From Mycobacterium parascrofulaceum ATCC BAA-614 (GTDB lineage: Bacteria > Actinomycetota > Actinomycetes > Mycobacteriales > Mycobacteriaceae): DNA of 64,000 nt. The translations under genes were made by a program, and so were the position numbers. The stretch spans positions 860,009-924,008 of the forward strand of contig NZ_GG770555.1 of assembly GCF_000164135.1 (NCBI RefSeq), given 5' to 3'. The notes below the pieces were generated by a model. The model was not told the origin of the DNA and ran no database searches. It saw nothing but the letters and a program-made list of their open reading frames with translations. Each line of letters opens with the position of its first letter. Position 1 is the first letter of the stretch. This document shows, piece after piece, positions 53,635 to 61,691 of the stretch.

Positions 53635-53983
53635 AGCACCATGACGCAGCCCCCTCGCAGCTTATGACGTAGATCCTGGAGGCCAGGATCTGCGAGGAAC
53701 GGCGGCTACCTGCAGGCTTCGCTACGCTCGCTCTGCTCCCGTACGCTGGCGCTCCCGTCCGCGCCGCTCCCTGCGCTTCGCCCTCCGTCCGCCGCCACGC
53801 ACACATGCACCCACGACCGGCGCCGGAACTAAGTCGCAGGCCACCACAGCTCTGGCATCACGACGAAGCGCAGCTGCCCTCGCTCCTCGCCGCATCGAGA
53901 CGCCGCGAGCGGCAGGCTGGACCAACAGCCGCCTGACCGTCGTTGACCTGCGATGTGAGAACTTTCTTTACTGGTATCAAGAA
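53635..53983. other. Intergenic boundary region between element and catabolic cluster
   Basis: 349 bp without a gene. It holds the palindrome at 53653-53697, then a C+T-rich, cytosine-ending run (about 53710-53810) and an A+T-rich stretch near 53955-53990, just after the 3' end of the acyl-CoA dehydrogenase gene. Composition changes across it. A right att site is expected here, but no sequence matching the tRNA-Leu end was found beyond 8 bp (CCCCCTCG). Confidence 0.5.
53653..53697. repeat. Nested inverted repeat
   Basis: Inner arms 53671-53679 and 53683-53691 (AGATCCTGG/CCAGGATCT, 3-nt loop) are perfect over 9 bp. Outer arms CCTCGCA/TGCGAGG at 53653-53659 and 53691-53697 share a base. It lies 19 bp upstream of the HD gene and could be a terminator, an operator or the right att site. 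Confidence 0.6.
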
Positions 53984-55183
53984 CTAGAGTCCGATACGTT
54001 TGGCAATGATCTCATTCATGATTTCGTTGGTGCCGCCGCCTATTCCGAGAATCCGGCAGTCTCGGTAGTGTCTCTCGATCTCAGACTCACGCATGTAGCC
54101 CATCCCACCAAAGATCTGAACCGCCTCATTGACCACGTAGTCGCACGCATACACAGCGGTGTTCTTGGCCATCGACACCTCGGCAACGACATCCTCCCCC
54201 GCTAGCCACCTCTGCATGACCGCACGGGTATAGGTGCACGCCACGTCGACCTGTCGAGCCATCTCCGCGAGCTTATGGCGAATGACCTGGCGCCCCGTCA
54301 AGGGTCTACCGAACGTTTCACGCTCCCGCGCCCAACTCTTGGCGAGATCGAGAGCCCGACCCGCCGTCGCGTACGCCTGGACGGCGATGCCGAGCCGTTC
54401 AGCCTGAAATTGCTGCATGATCTGCAAAAACCCGCTGTTTGCTGCCCCCACCAGGTTCTCAGCCGGTACGCGAACGTCGACGAAAGACAACTCGGCGGTG
54501 TCGCTACATCGCCATCCCATCTTGTCCAACCGGCGGGACACTTCGAATCCAGGCGAATTCTTGTCGATCACGAGCAATGAAACTCCACCGTAACCCGGTC
54601 CGCCGGTGCGTACCGCCGTAGTAACGAAGTCCGCCCGAACTCCGCTGGTGATGAACGTCTTTGCTCCGTTGACCACGTAGGTGTCGCCGTCGCGCACTGC
54701 GCGTGTGCGCAAATTCGCGACATCTGAACCTGCCCCAGGCTCGGTAACGCCCAGCGAGCCGATCATCTTTCCTGCGAGCGTCGGACGGACATATCGTTCA
54801 ATCAGGGCGTCGGAGCCATTGGCGGCAATGTGGGGAAGGGCAATGCCATGGGTGAACAAGGCGGCGCAGACGCCAGTGGACCCGCCTGCGGCCAGGATGG
54901 CCTCAGTGACCAGTGCAGAGTCAATCGCATTGCCGCCGCTGCCGCCGACTTCTTCCGGGAACCCGATTCCGAGAAGCCCCACCTCGGCAGCATTGAGATG
55001 CAGGTCGCGCGGAATCTCACCCACGTGCTCCCATTCCGCTAGCTTCGGCGCGATTTCACGTTCCACGAAAGACCGCGCCATTTGGCTCAGCGCTCGTCGC
55101 TCCGGCGTGGTCCACACCTCCGGGGCGATAGCGAAACGAGCAGCCCCATCCCCGCTTGCCGTGGTCGTGCCAGCGTCCGTCAT
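53984..55183 (-). CDS. Acyl-CoA dehydrogenase (isovaleryl-CoA dehydrogenase-like active site)
   Basis: 399 residues from ATG at 55183, preceded by CTGGAGG. Complete three-domain fold: N-terminal helices, beta domain with GSLGVTEPGAGSD, and C-terminal helices with RETFGRPL and QIFGGMGYMRESEIERHYRDCRI. The usual catalytic Glu position reads IGGGTNEI, whereas QAERLGIA supplies a Glu at the position used by isovaleryl-CoA and long-chain dehydrogenases. It is last in the leftward cluster and probably oxidises a branched or bulky acyl-CoA. Confidence 0.9.
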   Translation of the reverse strand: MTDAGTTTASGDGAARFAIAPEVWTTPERRALSQMARSFVEREIAPKLAEWEHVGEIPRDLHLNAAEVGLLGIGFPEEVGGSGGNAIDSALVTEAILAAGGSTGVCAALFTHGIALPHIAANGSDALIERYVRPTLAGKMIGSLGVTEPGAGSDVANLRTRAVRDGDTYVVNGAKTFITSGVRADFVTTAVRTGGPGYGGVSLLVIDKNSPGFEVSRRLDKMGWRCSDTAELSFVDVRVPAENLVGAANSGFLQIMQQFQAERLGIAVQAYATAGRALDLAKSWARERETFGRPLTGRQVIRHKLAEMARQVDVACTYTRAVMQRWLAGEDVVAEVSMAKNTAVYACDYVVNEAVQIFGGMGYMRESEIERHYRDCRILGIGGGTNEIMNEIIAKRIGL

Positions 55184-55342
55184 CTCAGCCTCCAGAGAAT
55201 TTGATAAATGATCTATGAGGTGTCTGATGCTTGCCGTCCTCACGACGGGAAAGAAGGACGCGACGCCAACCACCCAAGCGGCCCGGCCGCATGATCTGCA
55301 GCGACGCAAGGACATGAAGACCAGCAGTGGGCATGATGCTCT

Positions 55343-56449
55343 TCAGAACCGGACCAGCCCTCGGATGTTTTTTCCTGAACGCATATCCTCGTAGCCCTCA
55401 TTGATTTGGTCGAGGGAGTATTCGCGGGTGACCAATTCATCGAGCTTCAACAACCCAGCGGAGTACAGCTCGACCAGTCGCGGAATATCGTGCGGCGCAT
55501 TGGATGAGCCATACAAAGCGCCACGAATCTGCTTCTCGTAAAGCGTCATTTCAAGCAGTGATCCTGAGATCGATGAGTCGTCGGGGTGCCCGATGGCCGT
55601 GACCACGACGCGCCCGCGCTTTCCGACCAAGGCCAGCGCTTCCGCGGTGTAGGAGGCCTCAGCCACATCGGTGGTGAGGATGCAGACATCAGCCAGCTTG
55701 CCCAGCGTCATATCGCTGACCAGCGACCAAGCTTCATCCATCGAGGCCGCGGTGTGCGTCGCACCGAACCCGCTCGCTTGCTCTCGCTTGAACTTCACCG
55801 GATCGACCGCCACAATCGCCAGCGCTCCCGCGATTCGCGCGCCCTGAATCGCATTCATTCCGATTCCGCCCGCTCCCACTACCACGACGGTGTCCCCGGC
55901 GCGCACCTCCCCAGTCCGCACCGCAGATCCGTAACCGGTCGTGACGCCGCAACCGATCAAGGCTGCCCGATCCAGGGGGATTCCGCCGTCAATCTTGACC
56001 ACGGACGCCTGCGGCACCACTGTGTACTCGGAAAACGTCCCGAGCAAACACATCTGCCCGACGTCCTCGCCTCGTGCGTGAAAGCGATAGGTGCCGTCGA
56101 TCTGCGGTCCCATCATGAGCGCCGCTCCCAACTCACAGAGATTGCCCATGCCGCGCGCGCAGTACGAGCAGCGCCCACACGAGGGAAGGAAGGTCAAGAT
56201 GACAGAATCACCTTCGGACAGTTCCTCAACCCCTTCGCCGCACTCCACGACTGTGCCAGCACCCTCATGACCCCCCACTACCGGCAATGGGATCGGGAGG
56301 TCGCCGGTCACCAGATGTTCGTCGGAATGGCACAAGCCGGTGGCCGCCAGCCGCACGAGGACCTCCCCGGGACCTGGCGGATCCAAATCGACTTCTTCGA
56401 CCTCCCACTTCTGCTCCAAGCCCCACAAAACAGCCGCACGTGTCTTCAT
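55343..56449 (-). CDS. Zinc-dependent, NDMA-type alcohol dehydrogenase
   Basis: 368 residues from ATG at 56449 (MKTRAAVLWGLEQKWEV). The catalytic zinc ligands (CHSDEH, GGHEGAG), the four-Cys structural zinc loop SCGRCSYCARGMGNLC (about 92-107) and the Rossmann GAGGIGMNAIQGARIAGA match the actinobacterial nicotinoprotein/NDMA-dependent subfamily, where NAD stays bound and electrons leave to another carrier. It is expected to oxidise an alcohol produced by the P450 or monooxygenase. An alternative electron partner is not encoded here. Confidence 0.9.
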   Translation of the reverse strand: MKTRAAVLWGLEQKWEVEEVDLDPPGPGEVLVRLAATGLCHSDEHLVTGDLPIPLPVVGGHEGAGTVVECGEGVEELSEGDSVILTFLPSCGRCSYCARGMGNLCELGAALMMGPQIDGTYRFHARGEDVGQMCLLGTFSEYTVVPQASVVKIDGGIPLDRAALIGCGVTTGYGSAVRTGEVRAGDTVVVVGAGGIGMNAIQGARIAGALAIVAVDPVKFKREQASGFGATHTAASMDEAWSLVSDMTLGKLADVCILTTDVAEASYTAEALALVGKRGRVVVTAIGHPDDSSISGSLLEMTLYEKQIRGALYGSSNAPHDIPRLVELYSAGLLKLDELVTREYSLDQINEGYEDMRSGKNIRGLVRF

Positions 56450-56597
56450 GTTGAAGTCCCTTCTATCGAATTACGCTTCTCGAGTAGTTATCCCGACCGC
56501 GCACGGTGGTCGCGCGAACTGTCCTGGATGATCTCCGGGCACATCGCCCAGAGGCCCGCGCCGCTCACCCGTGCCCGGGCGCGGTACCGCACCGACA

Positions 56598-57008
56598 TCA
56601 CACATTGAGCAGGTCGTGACGCTTGTCGGCCTCAAGGATTGCCCGGTATTCCGGAAAGAGGTTCTTTGCCTGCGGTATGAGCTTGATCAGTTTGGTGACA
56701 GGACCTTTCGCTCGTACAGTTCCTTTCGCCATCGCCATGGTCAAGTTCACCTTCCCCAACCAGAACCTGTTGCCGGTATCCGCGGACATGAACAATTCGA
56801 CATTCGGTGTAACGCCACTGTCCGCGCCGGTCTCTACGACCTTCTCCGGCATATCCACGGTTAGTACCGCATCCGGATCGGTGTAGTGGATCCGTAACAC
56901 CACCCCGGACCCGGCAAGTCTGTTCGCAAGGTCTTCGTTCTCCAAACCTCGTCGAAAGATGCCGGCGAGGTAGCGGTAAACCTCTTCCGCATCAGCGAAG
57001 ACAGCCAT
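56598..57008 (-). CDS. SCP2-domain lipid/sterol-binding protein
   Basis: 136 residues from ATG at 57008, preceded by GGGAG. SCP2 sterol-carrier fold: DAVLTVDMPEKVVETG, MSADTGNRFWLGKVNLTMAMAKGTVRAKGPVTKLIKLIPQAKNLFPEYRAIL. It is free-standing and lacks a signal peptide, so it probably holds a hydrophobic acyl or sterol-like substrate in the cytoplasm for the neighbouring enzymes. Confidence 0.88.
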   Translation of the reverse strand: MAVFADAEEVYRYLAGIFRRGLENEDLANRLAGSGVVLRIHYTDPDAVLTVDMPEKVVETGADSGVTPNVELFMSADTGNRFWLGKVNLTMAMAKGTVRAKGPVTKLIKLIPQAKNLFPEYRAILEADKRHDLLNV

Positions 57009-57099
57009 CGTGATTCTCCCTTCTTATGACACAATTCAAAGCGCTCAAATAAATCTGCTGGGTCGCAACCAGTTCGGCTTGCTCCGAAGCAATCAGAAC

Positions 57100-58158
57100 T
57101 CATAGGAGTAGATCTCCTGCCTCCCTCAGCGCCTCCGCGAGTCGACGTTCGGCTGTCGGCAATTGCGCAGCCACGGACGCGGCGCCGCTCGCTCTTCGGT
57201 GCGGATCTGCACCGCGGTCATAAGCGGCGTGCGCAACCGCGGTCCACAACTCAGATGCGGTCTTTGCAGCCTCCGCTGCTTTAAACGCAGGTTCGAAACT
57301 CAACTCTTCAGCGACGCGCCGACATCCACGTGCTTGCAGATCTCGGAACAGACCGCCTCCGGTTCCGGCTTTTTCGATGAAGGCGCTCAGCGCAAACAAG
57401 GCTCCGTCGAGGGTGTCGTCGTCAAAGATCTTCGGCCACCGCTTGAGATCCTCCACAAAAGTCGATACCCCTGGTAGCCCACGCACCTGAATTTCACAAT
57501 CGGAGTCCTCGGTGATCGGCGCGCTCACACACGAACCCTGCATCGCGTCCGCGGACCTACGGAAGGCCGACCGGGCAGCATTGCCGAGATCTGGTGCCGC
57601 GCCGGGCCACTCGACTACGTAGGTGGTGTGCCGCGTGGGGACGGGAAATCCCGTCGATGCCCGCGCCTTCCGTAGATTCTCGTAAGGCACGGCTTGAGGT
57701 GTATCGCGATCGTTATCGACCACGAAGGCGAGTTCCTCGTCGTCGTCGTACCCTACGATCACGACATCGTGCCGGCTCATACTCAGACGCGTTCTCAGAT
57801 AGGGCAATTCGGCGATGTCAGTCCACACCATGACCGGCGTACCGGCATCGATCTGTTCGGTCACCCATTTCCACCCGAGATCGGGGTCGTCTGTCGAACG
57901 ACACTCGAAGCGCGCGCCCAACCGGGTCAAGTATTCGTCTTCGAGGTCCGCGCTGCGTCCAACGAGGTAGATCGGTGGACGTAGGTGGGCCGAGCGAACA
58001 TACGAGAAGTCGAGGGCCCCGCCGAGAGCAAACACGATGCCTTCGTCCGGGGTGTCATCACCCCAACGGATCCCGGCCCATTCGGTCAAATCCCGAAGAG
58101 CCCCCGATCCGCAGTGGCCGCCCATGTCGTGGCGATACGGCACCACCATCGATGCCAT
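57100..58158 (-). CDS. BtrH N-terminal/DUF4872-type protein
   Basis: 352 residues from ATG at 58158, preceded by GGAGGAGGA. The opening YRHDMGGHCGSGALRDLTEW is the C39-peptidase-like BtrH_N domain with a candidate nucleophilic Cys16 (GHCGSG) and a His in SRHDVVIVGYD; the C-terminal half from about 200 (DLGNAARSAFRRSADAM) matches DUF4872. BtrH moves an acyl chain from an acyl carrier protein to butirosin. No ACP or NRPS is encoded here, so it may transfer an acyl group from CoA or act as a thioesterase. Confidence 0.8.
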   Translation of the reverse strand: MASMVVPYRHDMGGHCGSGALRDLTEWAGIRWGDDTPDEGIVFALGGALDFSYVRSAHLRPPIYLVGRSADLEDEYLTRLGARFECRSTDDPDLGWKWVTEQIDAGTPVMVWTDIAELPYLRTRLSMSRHDVVIVGYDDDEELAFVVDNDRDTPQAVPYENLRKARASTGFPVPTRHTTYVVEWPGAAPDLGNAARSAFRRSADAMQGSCVSAPITEDSDCEIQVRGLPGVSTFVEDLKRWPKIFDDDTLDGALFALSAFIEKAGTGGGLFRDLQARGCRRVAEELSFEPAFKAAEAAKTASELWTAVAHAAYDRGADPHRRASGAASVAAQLPTAERRLAEALREAGDLLL

Positions 58159-58207
58159 CAGTCCTCCTCCTCTAGATGACTAACGTGCGGGCGGCAACTC
58201 CTCTGAG

Positions 58208-59353
58208 TCATAGGGAACGCGAGATGATTTCCTTCATCACCTCGTTCGTGCCGGCATAGATTTTTTGCACGCGCTGATCCACCCACAACCTCGAGATGGG
58301 GTACTCGGTCATGTAGCCATATCCGCCGTGAAGCTGCATACAGTCATCGAGTACCTTCATCGCTCGCTCAGTGGTCCACCACTTCGCCATGGCGACGGTC
58401 TGCACGTCGAGTTGACCCGCAAGGTGCAGGTCGATGCAGTAGTCGAGGAACACTCGTGCGATGCGCGTTTCTGTCGCGGCTTCAGCCAGCGTGAACTTAG
58501 TGTTCTGAAAGCCAAAGACAGGCCGACCGAACGCCTCCCGCTCACGGGTGTACTTGAGCGTCTGCTCCAGGGCAAGTTCCATCGCTGCGACAGCCCCCAC
58601 CGCGACGATGAGTCGCTCTTGTGGCAGCTGCGTCATCAGCTGAATGAAGCCCTGTCCCTCAGACTGGCCCAGTAGATGCGAGCGCGGAACTCTCACTTCA
58701 TCGAAGAACAACTCGGAGGTGTCCTGGCCGCGCTGGCCGATTTTGTCGAGAACCTTGCCGCGCCGGAATCCCGCCCGGTCAGCCTCGACAACGATCAAAG
58801 AGATGCCCGCAGCGCCCTGGCTCGGATCTGTCTTGGCAACAACGATGATGAGGTCGGCCTGTTGGCCGTTGGTGATGAAAGTCTTGGAGCCGGTGATCAC
58901 GTACTCGTCACCGTCCAGGAGGGCTTTTGTCTTGACGCTCTGCAGATCGGACCCGGTCCCCGGTTCTGTCATGGCGATCGCCCCGATCATTTCACCGGAC
59001 GCCATCTTGGGAAGCCACTGCGCGCGCAGCTCTTCAGTCGCGTACTGCAGGATGTAGTGGGCGACGATTCCGCTGTGCAGTCCCGCGCCCCATGAGCTGT
59101 CACCTATGCGGGCCTGCTCTTCAAGCACGACCGCTTCGTGCGCGAAAGTGCCACCGCCTCCGCCGTATTCCTCAGGTATAGACATGCAGAGCAGGCCCAG
59201 CTCGCCTGCTCGGTTCCACAGTTCTCGGTCGACGTGGTGCTGGTCTGCAAAGCGGTTCGCATGCGGCGCCAATTCGGCCGAGAAGAACTTCGCAGCGAGG
59301 TCACGAAGCTCGAGTAATTCGGCATTCATCCAGGGAGAGATTGGTGAGGACAT
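58208..59353 (-). CDS. Acyl-CoA dehydrogenase (second in cluster)
   Basis: 381 residues from ATG at 59353, preceded by GGAAGG. Complete fold with GAIAMTEPGTGSDLQS, RGQDTSELFFDEVRVP, REAFGRPVFGFQ and QLHGGYGYMTEYPISRLW. The C-terminal catalytic-Glu position reads IYAGTNEV, while LPQERLIVAVG supplies a Glu at the alternative site, the same arrangement as the other dehydrogenase. Two such enzymes suggest two rounds of, or two substrates for, beta-oxidation. Confidence 0.9.
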   Translation of the reverse strand: MSSPISPWMNAELLELRDLAAKFFSAELAPHANRFADQHHVDRELWNRAGELGLLCMSIPEEYGGGGGTFAHEAVVLEEQARIGDSSWGAGLHSGIVAHYILQYATEELRAQWLPKMASGEMIGAIAMTEPGTGSDLQSVKTKALLDGDEYVITGSKTFITNGQQADLIIVVAKTDPSQGAAGISLIVVEADRAGFRRGKVLDKIGQRGQDTSELFFDEVRVPRSHLLGQSEGQGFIQLMTQLPQERLIVAVGAVAAMELALEQTLKYTREREAFGRPVFGFQNTKFTLAEAATETRIARVFLDYCIDLHLAGQLDVQTVAMAKWWTTERAMKVLDDCMQLHGGYGYMTEYPISRLWVDQRVQKIYAGTNEVMKEIISRSL

Positions 59354-59391
59354 GATTACCTTCCGACAGTTGGAATTTCAGGGATTTGACG

Positions 59392-61023
59392 TTATGACGT
59401 TTCGATTTCGATGAGGTATTCGCCGGCAGAGTGGCGCGCACGGATGGCCTTTTTGTCGTACTTTCCGACGCTCGTTCTCGGAATATCGGACACGAAGCTC
59501 CATCGCTCGGGAATCCACCATTTGGCGACTTTGTCCGCAAGGAACGATCGGAGTTGGTCAATGTCAACATCGGTTCCGGGGTGGACGACGACAAGCGCCA
59601 ACGGCCTTTCCTGCCATTTATCGTCCGCGACGCCGACTACCGCCGCTTCGTACACGGCAGGGTGGCCGATCAGCGTGTTTTCCAGCTCCACCGAGGAGAT
59701 CCATTCGCCACCTGACTTGATGACGTCTTTCGAGCGGTCGGTCAGTGTCAGATAGCCCTCGGCCTCGATCTTGCCCACATCACCGGTACGCAGCCATCCT
59801 TCGTCGAACTTCTCCGTATCGTTGTCTCCGAAATAGGACCCGGTGATCCAGGGACCGCGCGCCTGGATCTCCCCAACTGATTGCCCGTCCCACGGCACGT
59901 CTTTCCCGTCGTCGTCCCGCAACCGGATTTCGACACCGCAGATCGGCCGGCCCTGGGATGCGCGCAGCTCCCAGCGCCGCGTCGCGTCGGCTCTGTGAGG
60001 CGGACGTGCAACGGTCGCCAACGGAGAGGTTTCGGTCATACCCCAGGCCTGCACAATGGGCACGTCGTACTTCTCTTCGAATGCCCGCATCAACGAAAGC
60101 GGAACAGCAGACCCCCCGCACGCGACCAGCCGTAACGAAGAAATGTCCCGCTCAGGGTGCGAATCCAGATATCGGTCGACATCGTTCCAGATCGTCGGCA
60201 CTGCACCGGCCAAGGTCGGTCTGGTGTCTTCGATGATCGACACCAACGGTTCGGCTTGGAGATACCGGTCAGGCAGTACCAGATCCGCACCGGACATCAA
60301 CGCTGCGTAAATAAGCCCCCACGCATTGGCGTGAAACATTGGGACGATGGCCAGCAGACGGTCGGCCTCGCTGACTGACAAAGCGTTAGCTGTGCAGGCG
60401 GTCAGGGAGTGAAGGTACGTCGAACGGTGGCTGTAGACGACGCCTTTGGGATCTCCGGTGGTACCGCTCGTATAACACATGGCCGCGGCGGACAGCTCGT
60501 CGAGCTCAGGCCAGTCGAATGATTCTTCTTGGCCGGCAAGCACTTCCTCGTAACGCAGAACGGTCTTCCCGCATCCCTGTAGCGGGGCAAGGTCGCCCTC
60601 TCCGGTGACGATGACGGTGTGCACCGACGCCATCGCTGGGAGCGCGCGCGCCAACAACGGGGCAACCGAAGCGTCGACTAGGACGATCTGATCGCTCGCG
60701 TGGTTGGCGATGTACGCCAGTTGCTCTGGGGCCAAACGAATGTTGAGCGTGTGCAGGACCGCGCCCATGGAGGGAATCGCACAGTAGGCCTCCAGATGTT
60801 CCTGGTTGCTCCACTGGAAGGTGGCCACGCGTTGGTCTGCCGTGACGCCAAGACTGCGCAGCGCATTGGCAAGGCGAGCCACTCGCGCCAGCACAATGCG
60901 GTAAGGCGTTCTCCGATATCCATTTCCGGTCGGAGTGACGACCTCGCTGTCACCGTGTATGGCTGCCGCATGCTGGACGATCGCCGACACCGTGAGCGGA
61001 ACATTTTGCATTGTGCTTTGCAT
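59392..61023 (-). CDS. AMP-forming acyl-CoA synthetase
   Basis: 543 residues. The P-loop YTSGTTGDPKGVVYSHRS (about 185), GMTETSPLATV, GWLRTGDVG and DRSKDVIKSGGEWISSVELE motifs are those of medium/long-chain fatty-acid-CoA ligases, and SVGKYDKKAIR near the C-terminus carries the catalytic Lys. It activates a carboxylic acid to its CoA ester, supplying substrate for the two dehydrogenases. AAAGGG lies upstream of the ATG at 61023. Confidence 0.93.
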   Translation of the reverse strand: MQSTMQNVPLTVSAIVQHAAAIHGDSEVVTPTGNGYRRTPYRIVLARVARLANALRSLGVTADQRVATFQWSNQEHLEAYCAIPSMGAVLHTLNIRLAPEQLAYIANHASDQIVLVDASVAPLLARALPAMASVHTVIVTGEGDLAPLQGCGKTVLRYEEVLAGQEESFDWPELDELSAAAMCYTSGTTGDPKGVVYSHRSTYLHSLTACTANALSVSEADRLLAIVPMFHANAWGLIYAALMSGADLVLPDRYLQAEPLVSIIEDTRPTLAGAVPTIWNDVDRYLDSHPERDISSLRLVACGGSAVPLSLMRAFEEKYDVPIVQAWGMTETSPLATVARPPHRADATRRWELRASQGRPICGVEIRLRDDDGKDVPWDGQSVGEIQARGPWITGSYFGDNDTEKFDEGWLRTGDVGKIEAEGYLTLTDRSKDVIKSGGEWISSVELENTLIGHPAVYEAAVVGVADDKWQERPLALVVVHPGTDVDIDQLRSFLADKVAKWWIPERWSFVSDIPRTSVGKYDKKAIRARHSAGEYLIEIETS

Positions 61024-61037
61024 CGTGTAGTGCCCTT

Positions 61038-61691
61038 TCAGGCGAAGAGGTCGGGACGGCTGTTCGGCTGATCGATGAATGTGCCGTAATGCGTTCTCAG
61101 TGCTTGCAGGATGTCTGCTAGGGGTAGATCGTCGTAGGCTCCCCGGTCGCGCAGATACTCCATGTGCTGGGTGCCGTCAGCGGTGAAACCATGGAGTAGC
61201 GCGTCGCTACGGCCGTCGAACTCGATCGGCGAGACACCGAAGCGTGCGCACAGCTCGCGATTGAACGCCGGGGTGGCCTTTACCCACGCACCGTTGAGGA
61301 ACATGAGACTGTAGCCGTGGTAGACGAAAACGTCGCTACCACCCATCCGCTCGCGCAATGCCTTGGTCTGGAGGTGGTTTCGGACGTCGGCGAACCCCAG
61401 CCGCGCCGGGATTCCCGCCGCTCGGCACGCTGCAGTCAAGAGCACGGCCTTCGGGACGCAGTAGGCCCGTTCTGCGGTCGCGACGGTGCTGGCGCGATAC
61501 GCGTGCGGGTTGTCGGTCACCGTGTAGGGGTCGTACCAAATGGAGTCACGGACCGCGGTGAAGATGGCGATGGCCTTCTCGGTGTCGCCGCAGGCATCAC
61601 GGATCGTCGATGACACGAAGTCACGTACCGAATCTTGTTGCCAGTCAAGAAACTCCGTGGGTTCGAGGTAGGGCCTGTGGTCGACGGTCAT
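61038..61691 (-). CDS. Transglutaminase-like cysteine protein
   Basis: 217 residues from an ATG at 61691 that overlaps the P450 stop (ATGA). Transglutaminase-core pattern with Cys in RAYCVPKAVLL (about 84) and His in YHGYSLMFLNGAW, but the third triad residue (usually Asp) appears as Thr in VKATPAFN. The family includes proteases and amide-forming enzymes, and inactive members that act as binding proteins. Tight coupling to the P450 suggests a shared substrate, perhaps an acyl thioester or amide. Confidence 0.8.
   Translation of the reverse strand: MTVDHRPYLEPTEFLDWQQDSVRDFVSSTIRDACGDTEKAIAIFTAVRDSIWYDPYTVTDNPHAYRASTVATAERAYCVPKAVLLTAACRAAGIPARLGFADVRNHLQTKALRERMGGSDVFVYHGYSLMFLNGAWVKATPAFNRELCARFGVSPIEFDGRSDALLHGFTADGTQHMEYLRDRGAYDDLPLADILQALRTHYGTFIDQPNSRPDLFA

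Larger units (their letters stand above)
46328..53700. mobile_element. Integrative element at tRNA-Leu, AICE-like
   Basis: The segment contains a serine integrase, a RepSA-like rolling-circle initiator, an FtsK/TraB-type translocase, a small SCO3933-like protein and an HTH-Nudix-HD group, the gene set of actinomycete integrative and conjugative elements. The left end is fixed by the tRNA-Leu 3' end, which lies inside the integrase frame. The right end is estimated: the HD gene starts at 53634 and a palindrome lies at 53653-53697. No duplicated tRNA end was found, as expected for a serine integrase. Core M. tuberculosis genes that normally follow this tRNA are absent to 64 kb, so a larger island is possible. 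Confidence 0.6.

Noticed and set aside
53710-53925. Minus-strand ORF in the boundary region
   Set aside because: Arg/Ala-rich low-complexity translation of a repetitive C+T-rich run, no ribosome site, no similarity to known proteins.
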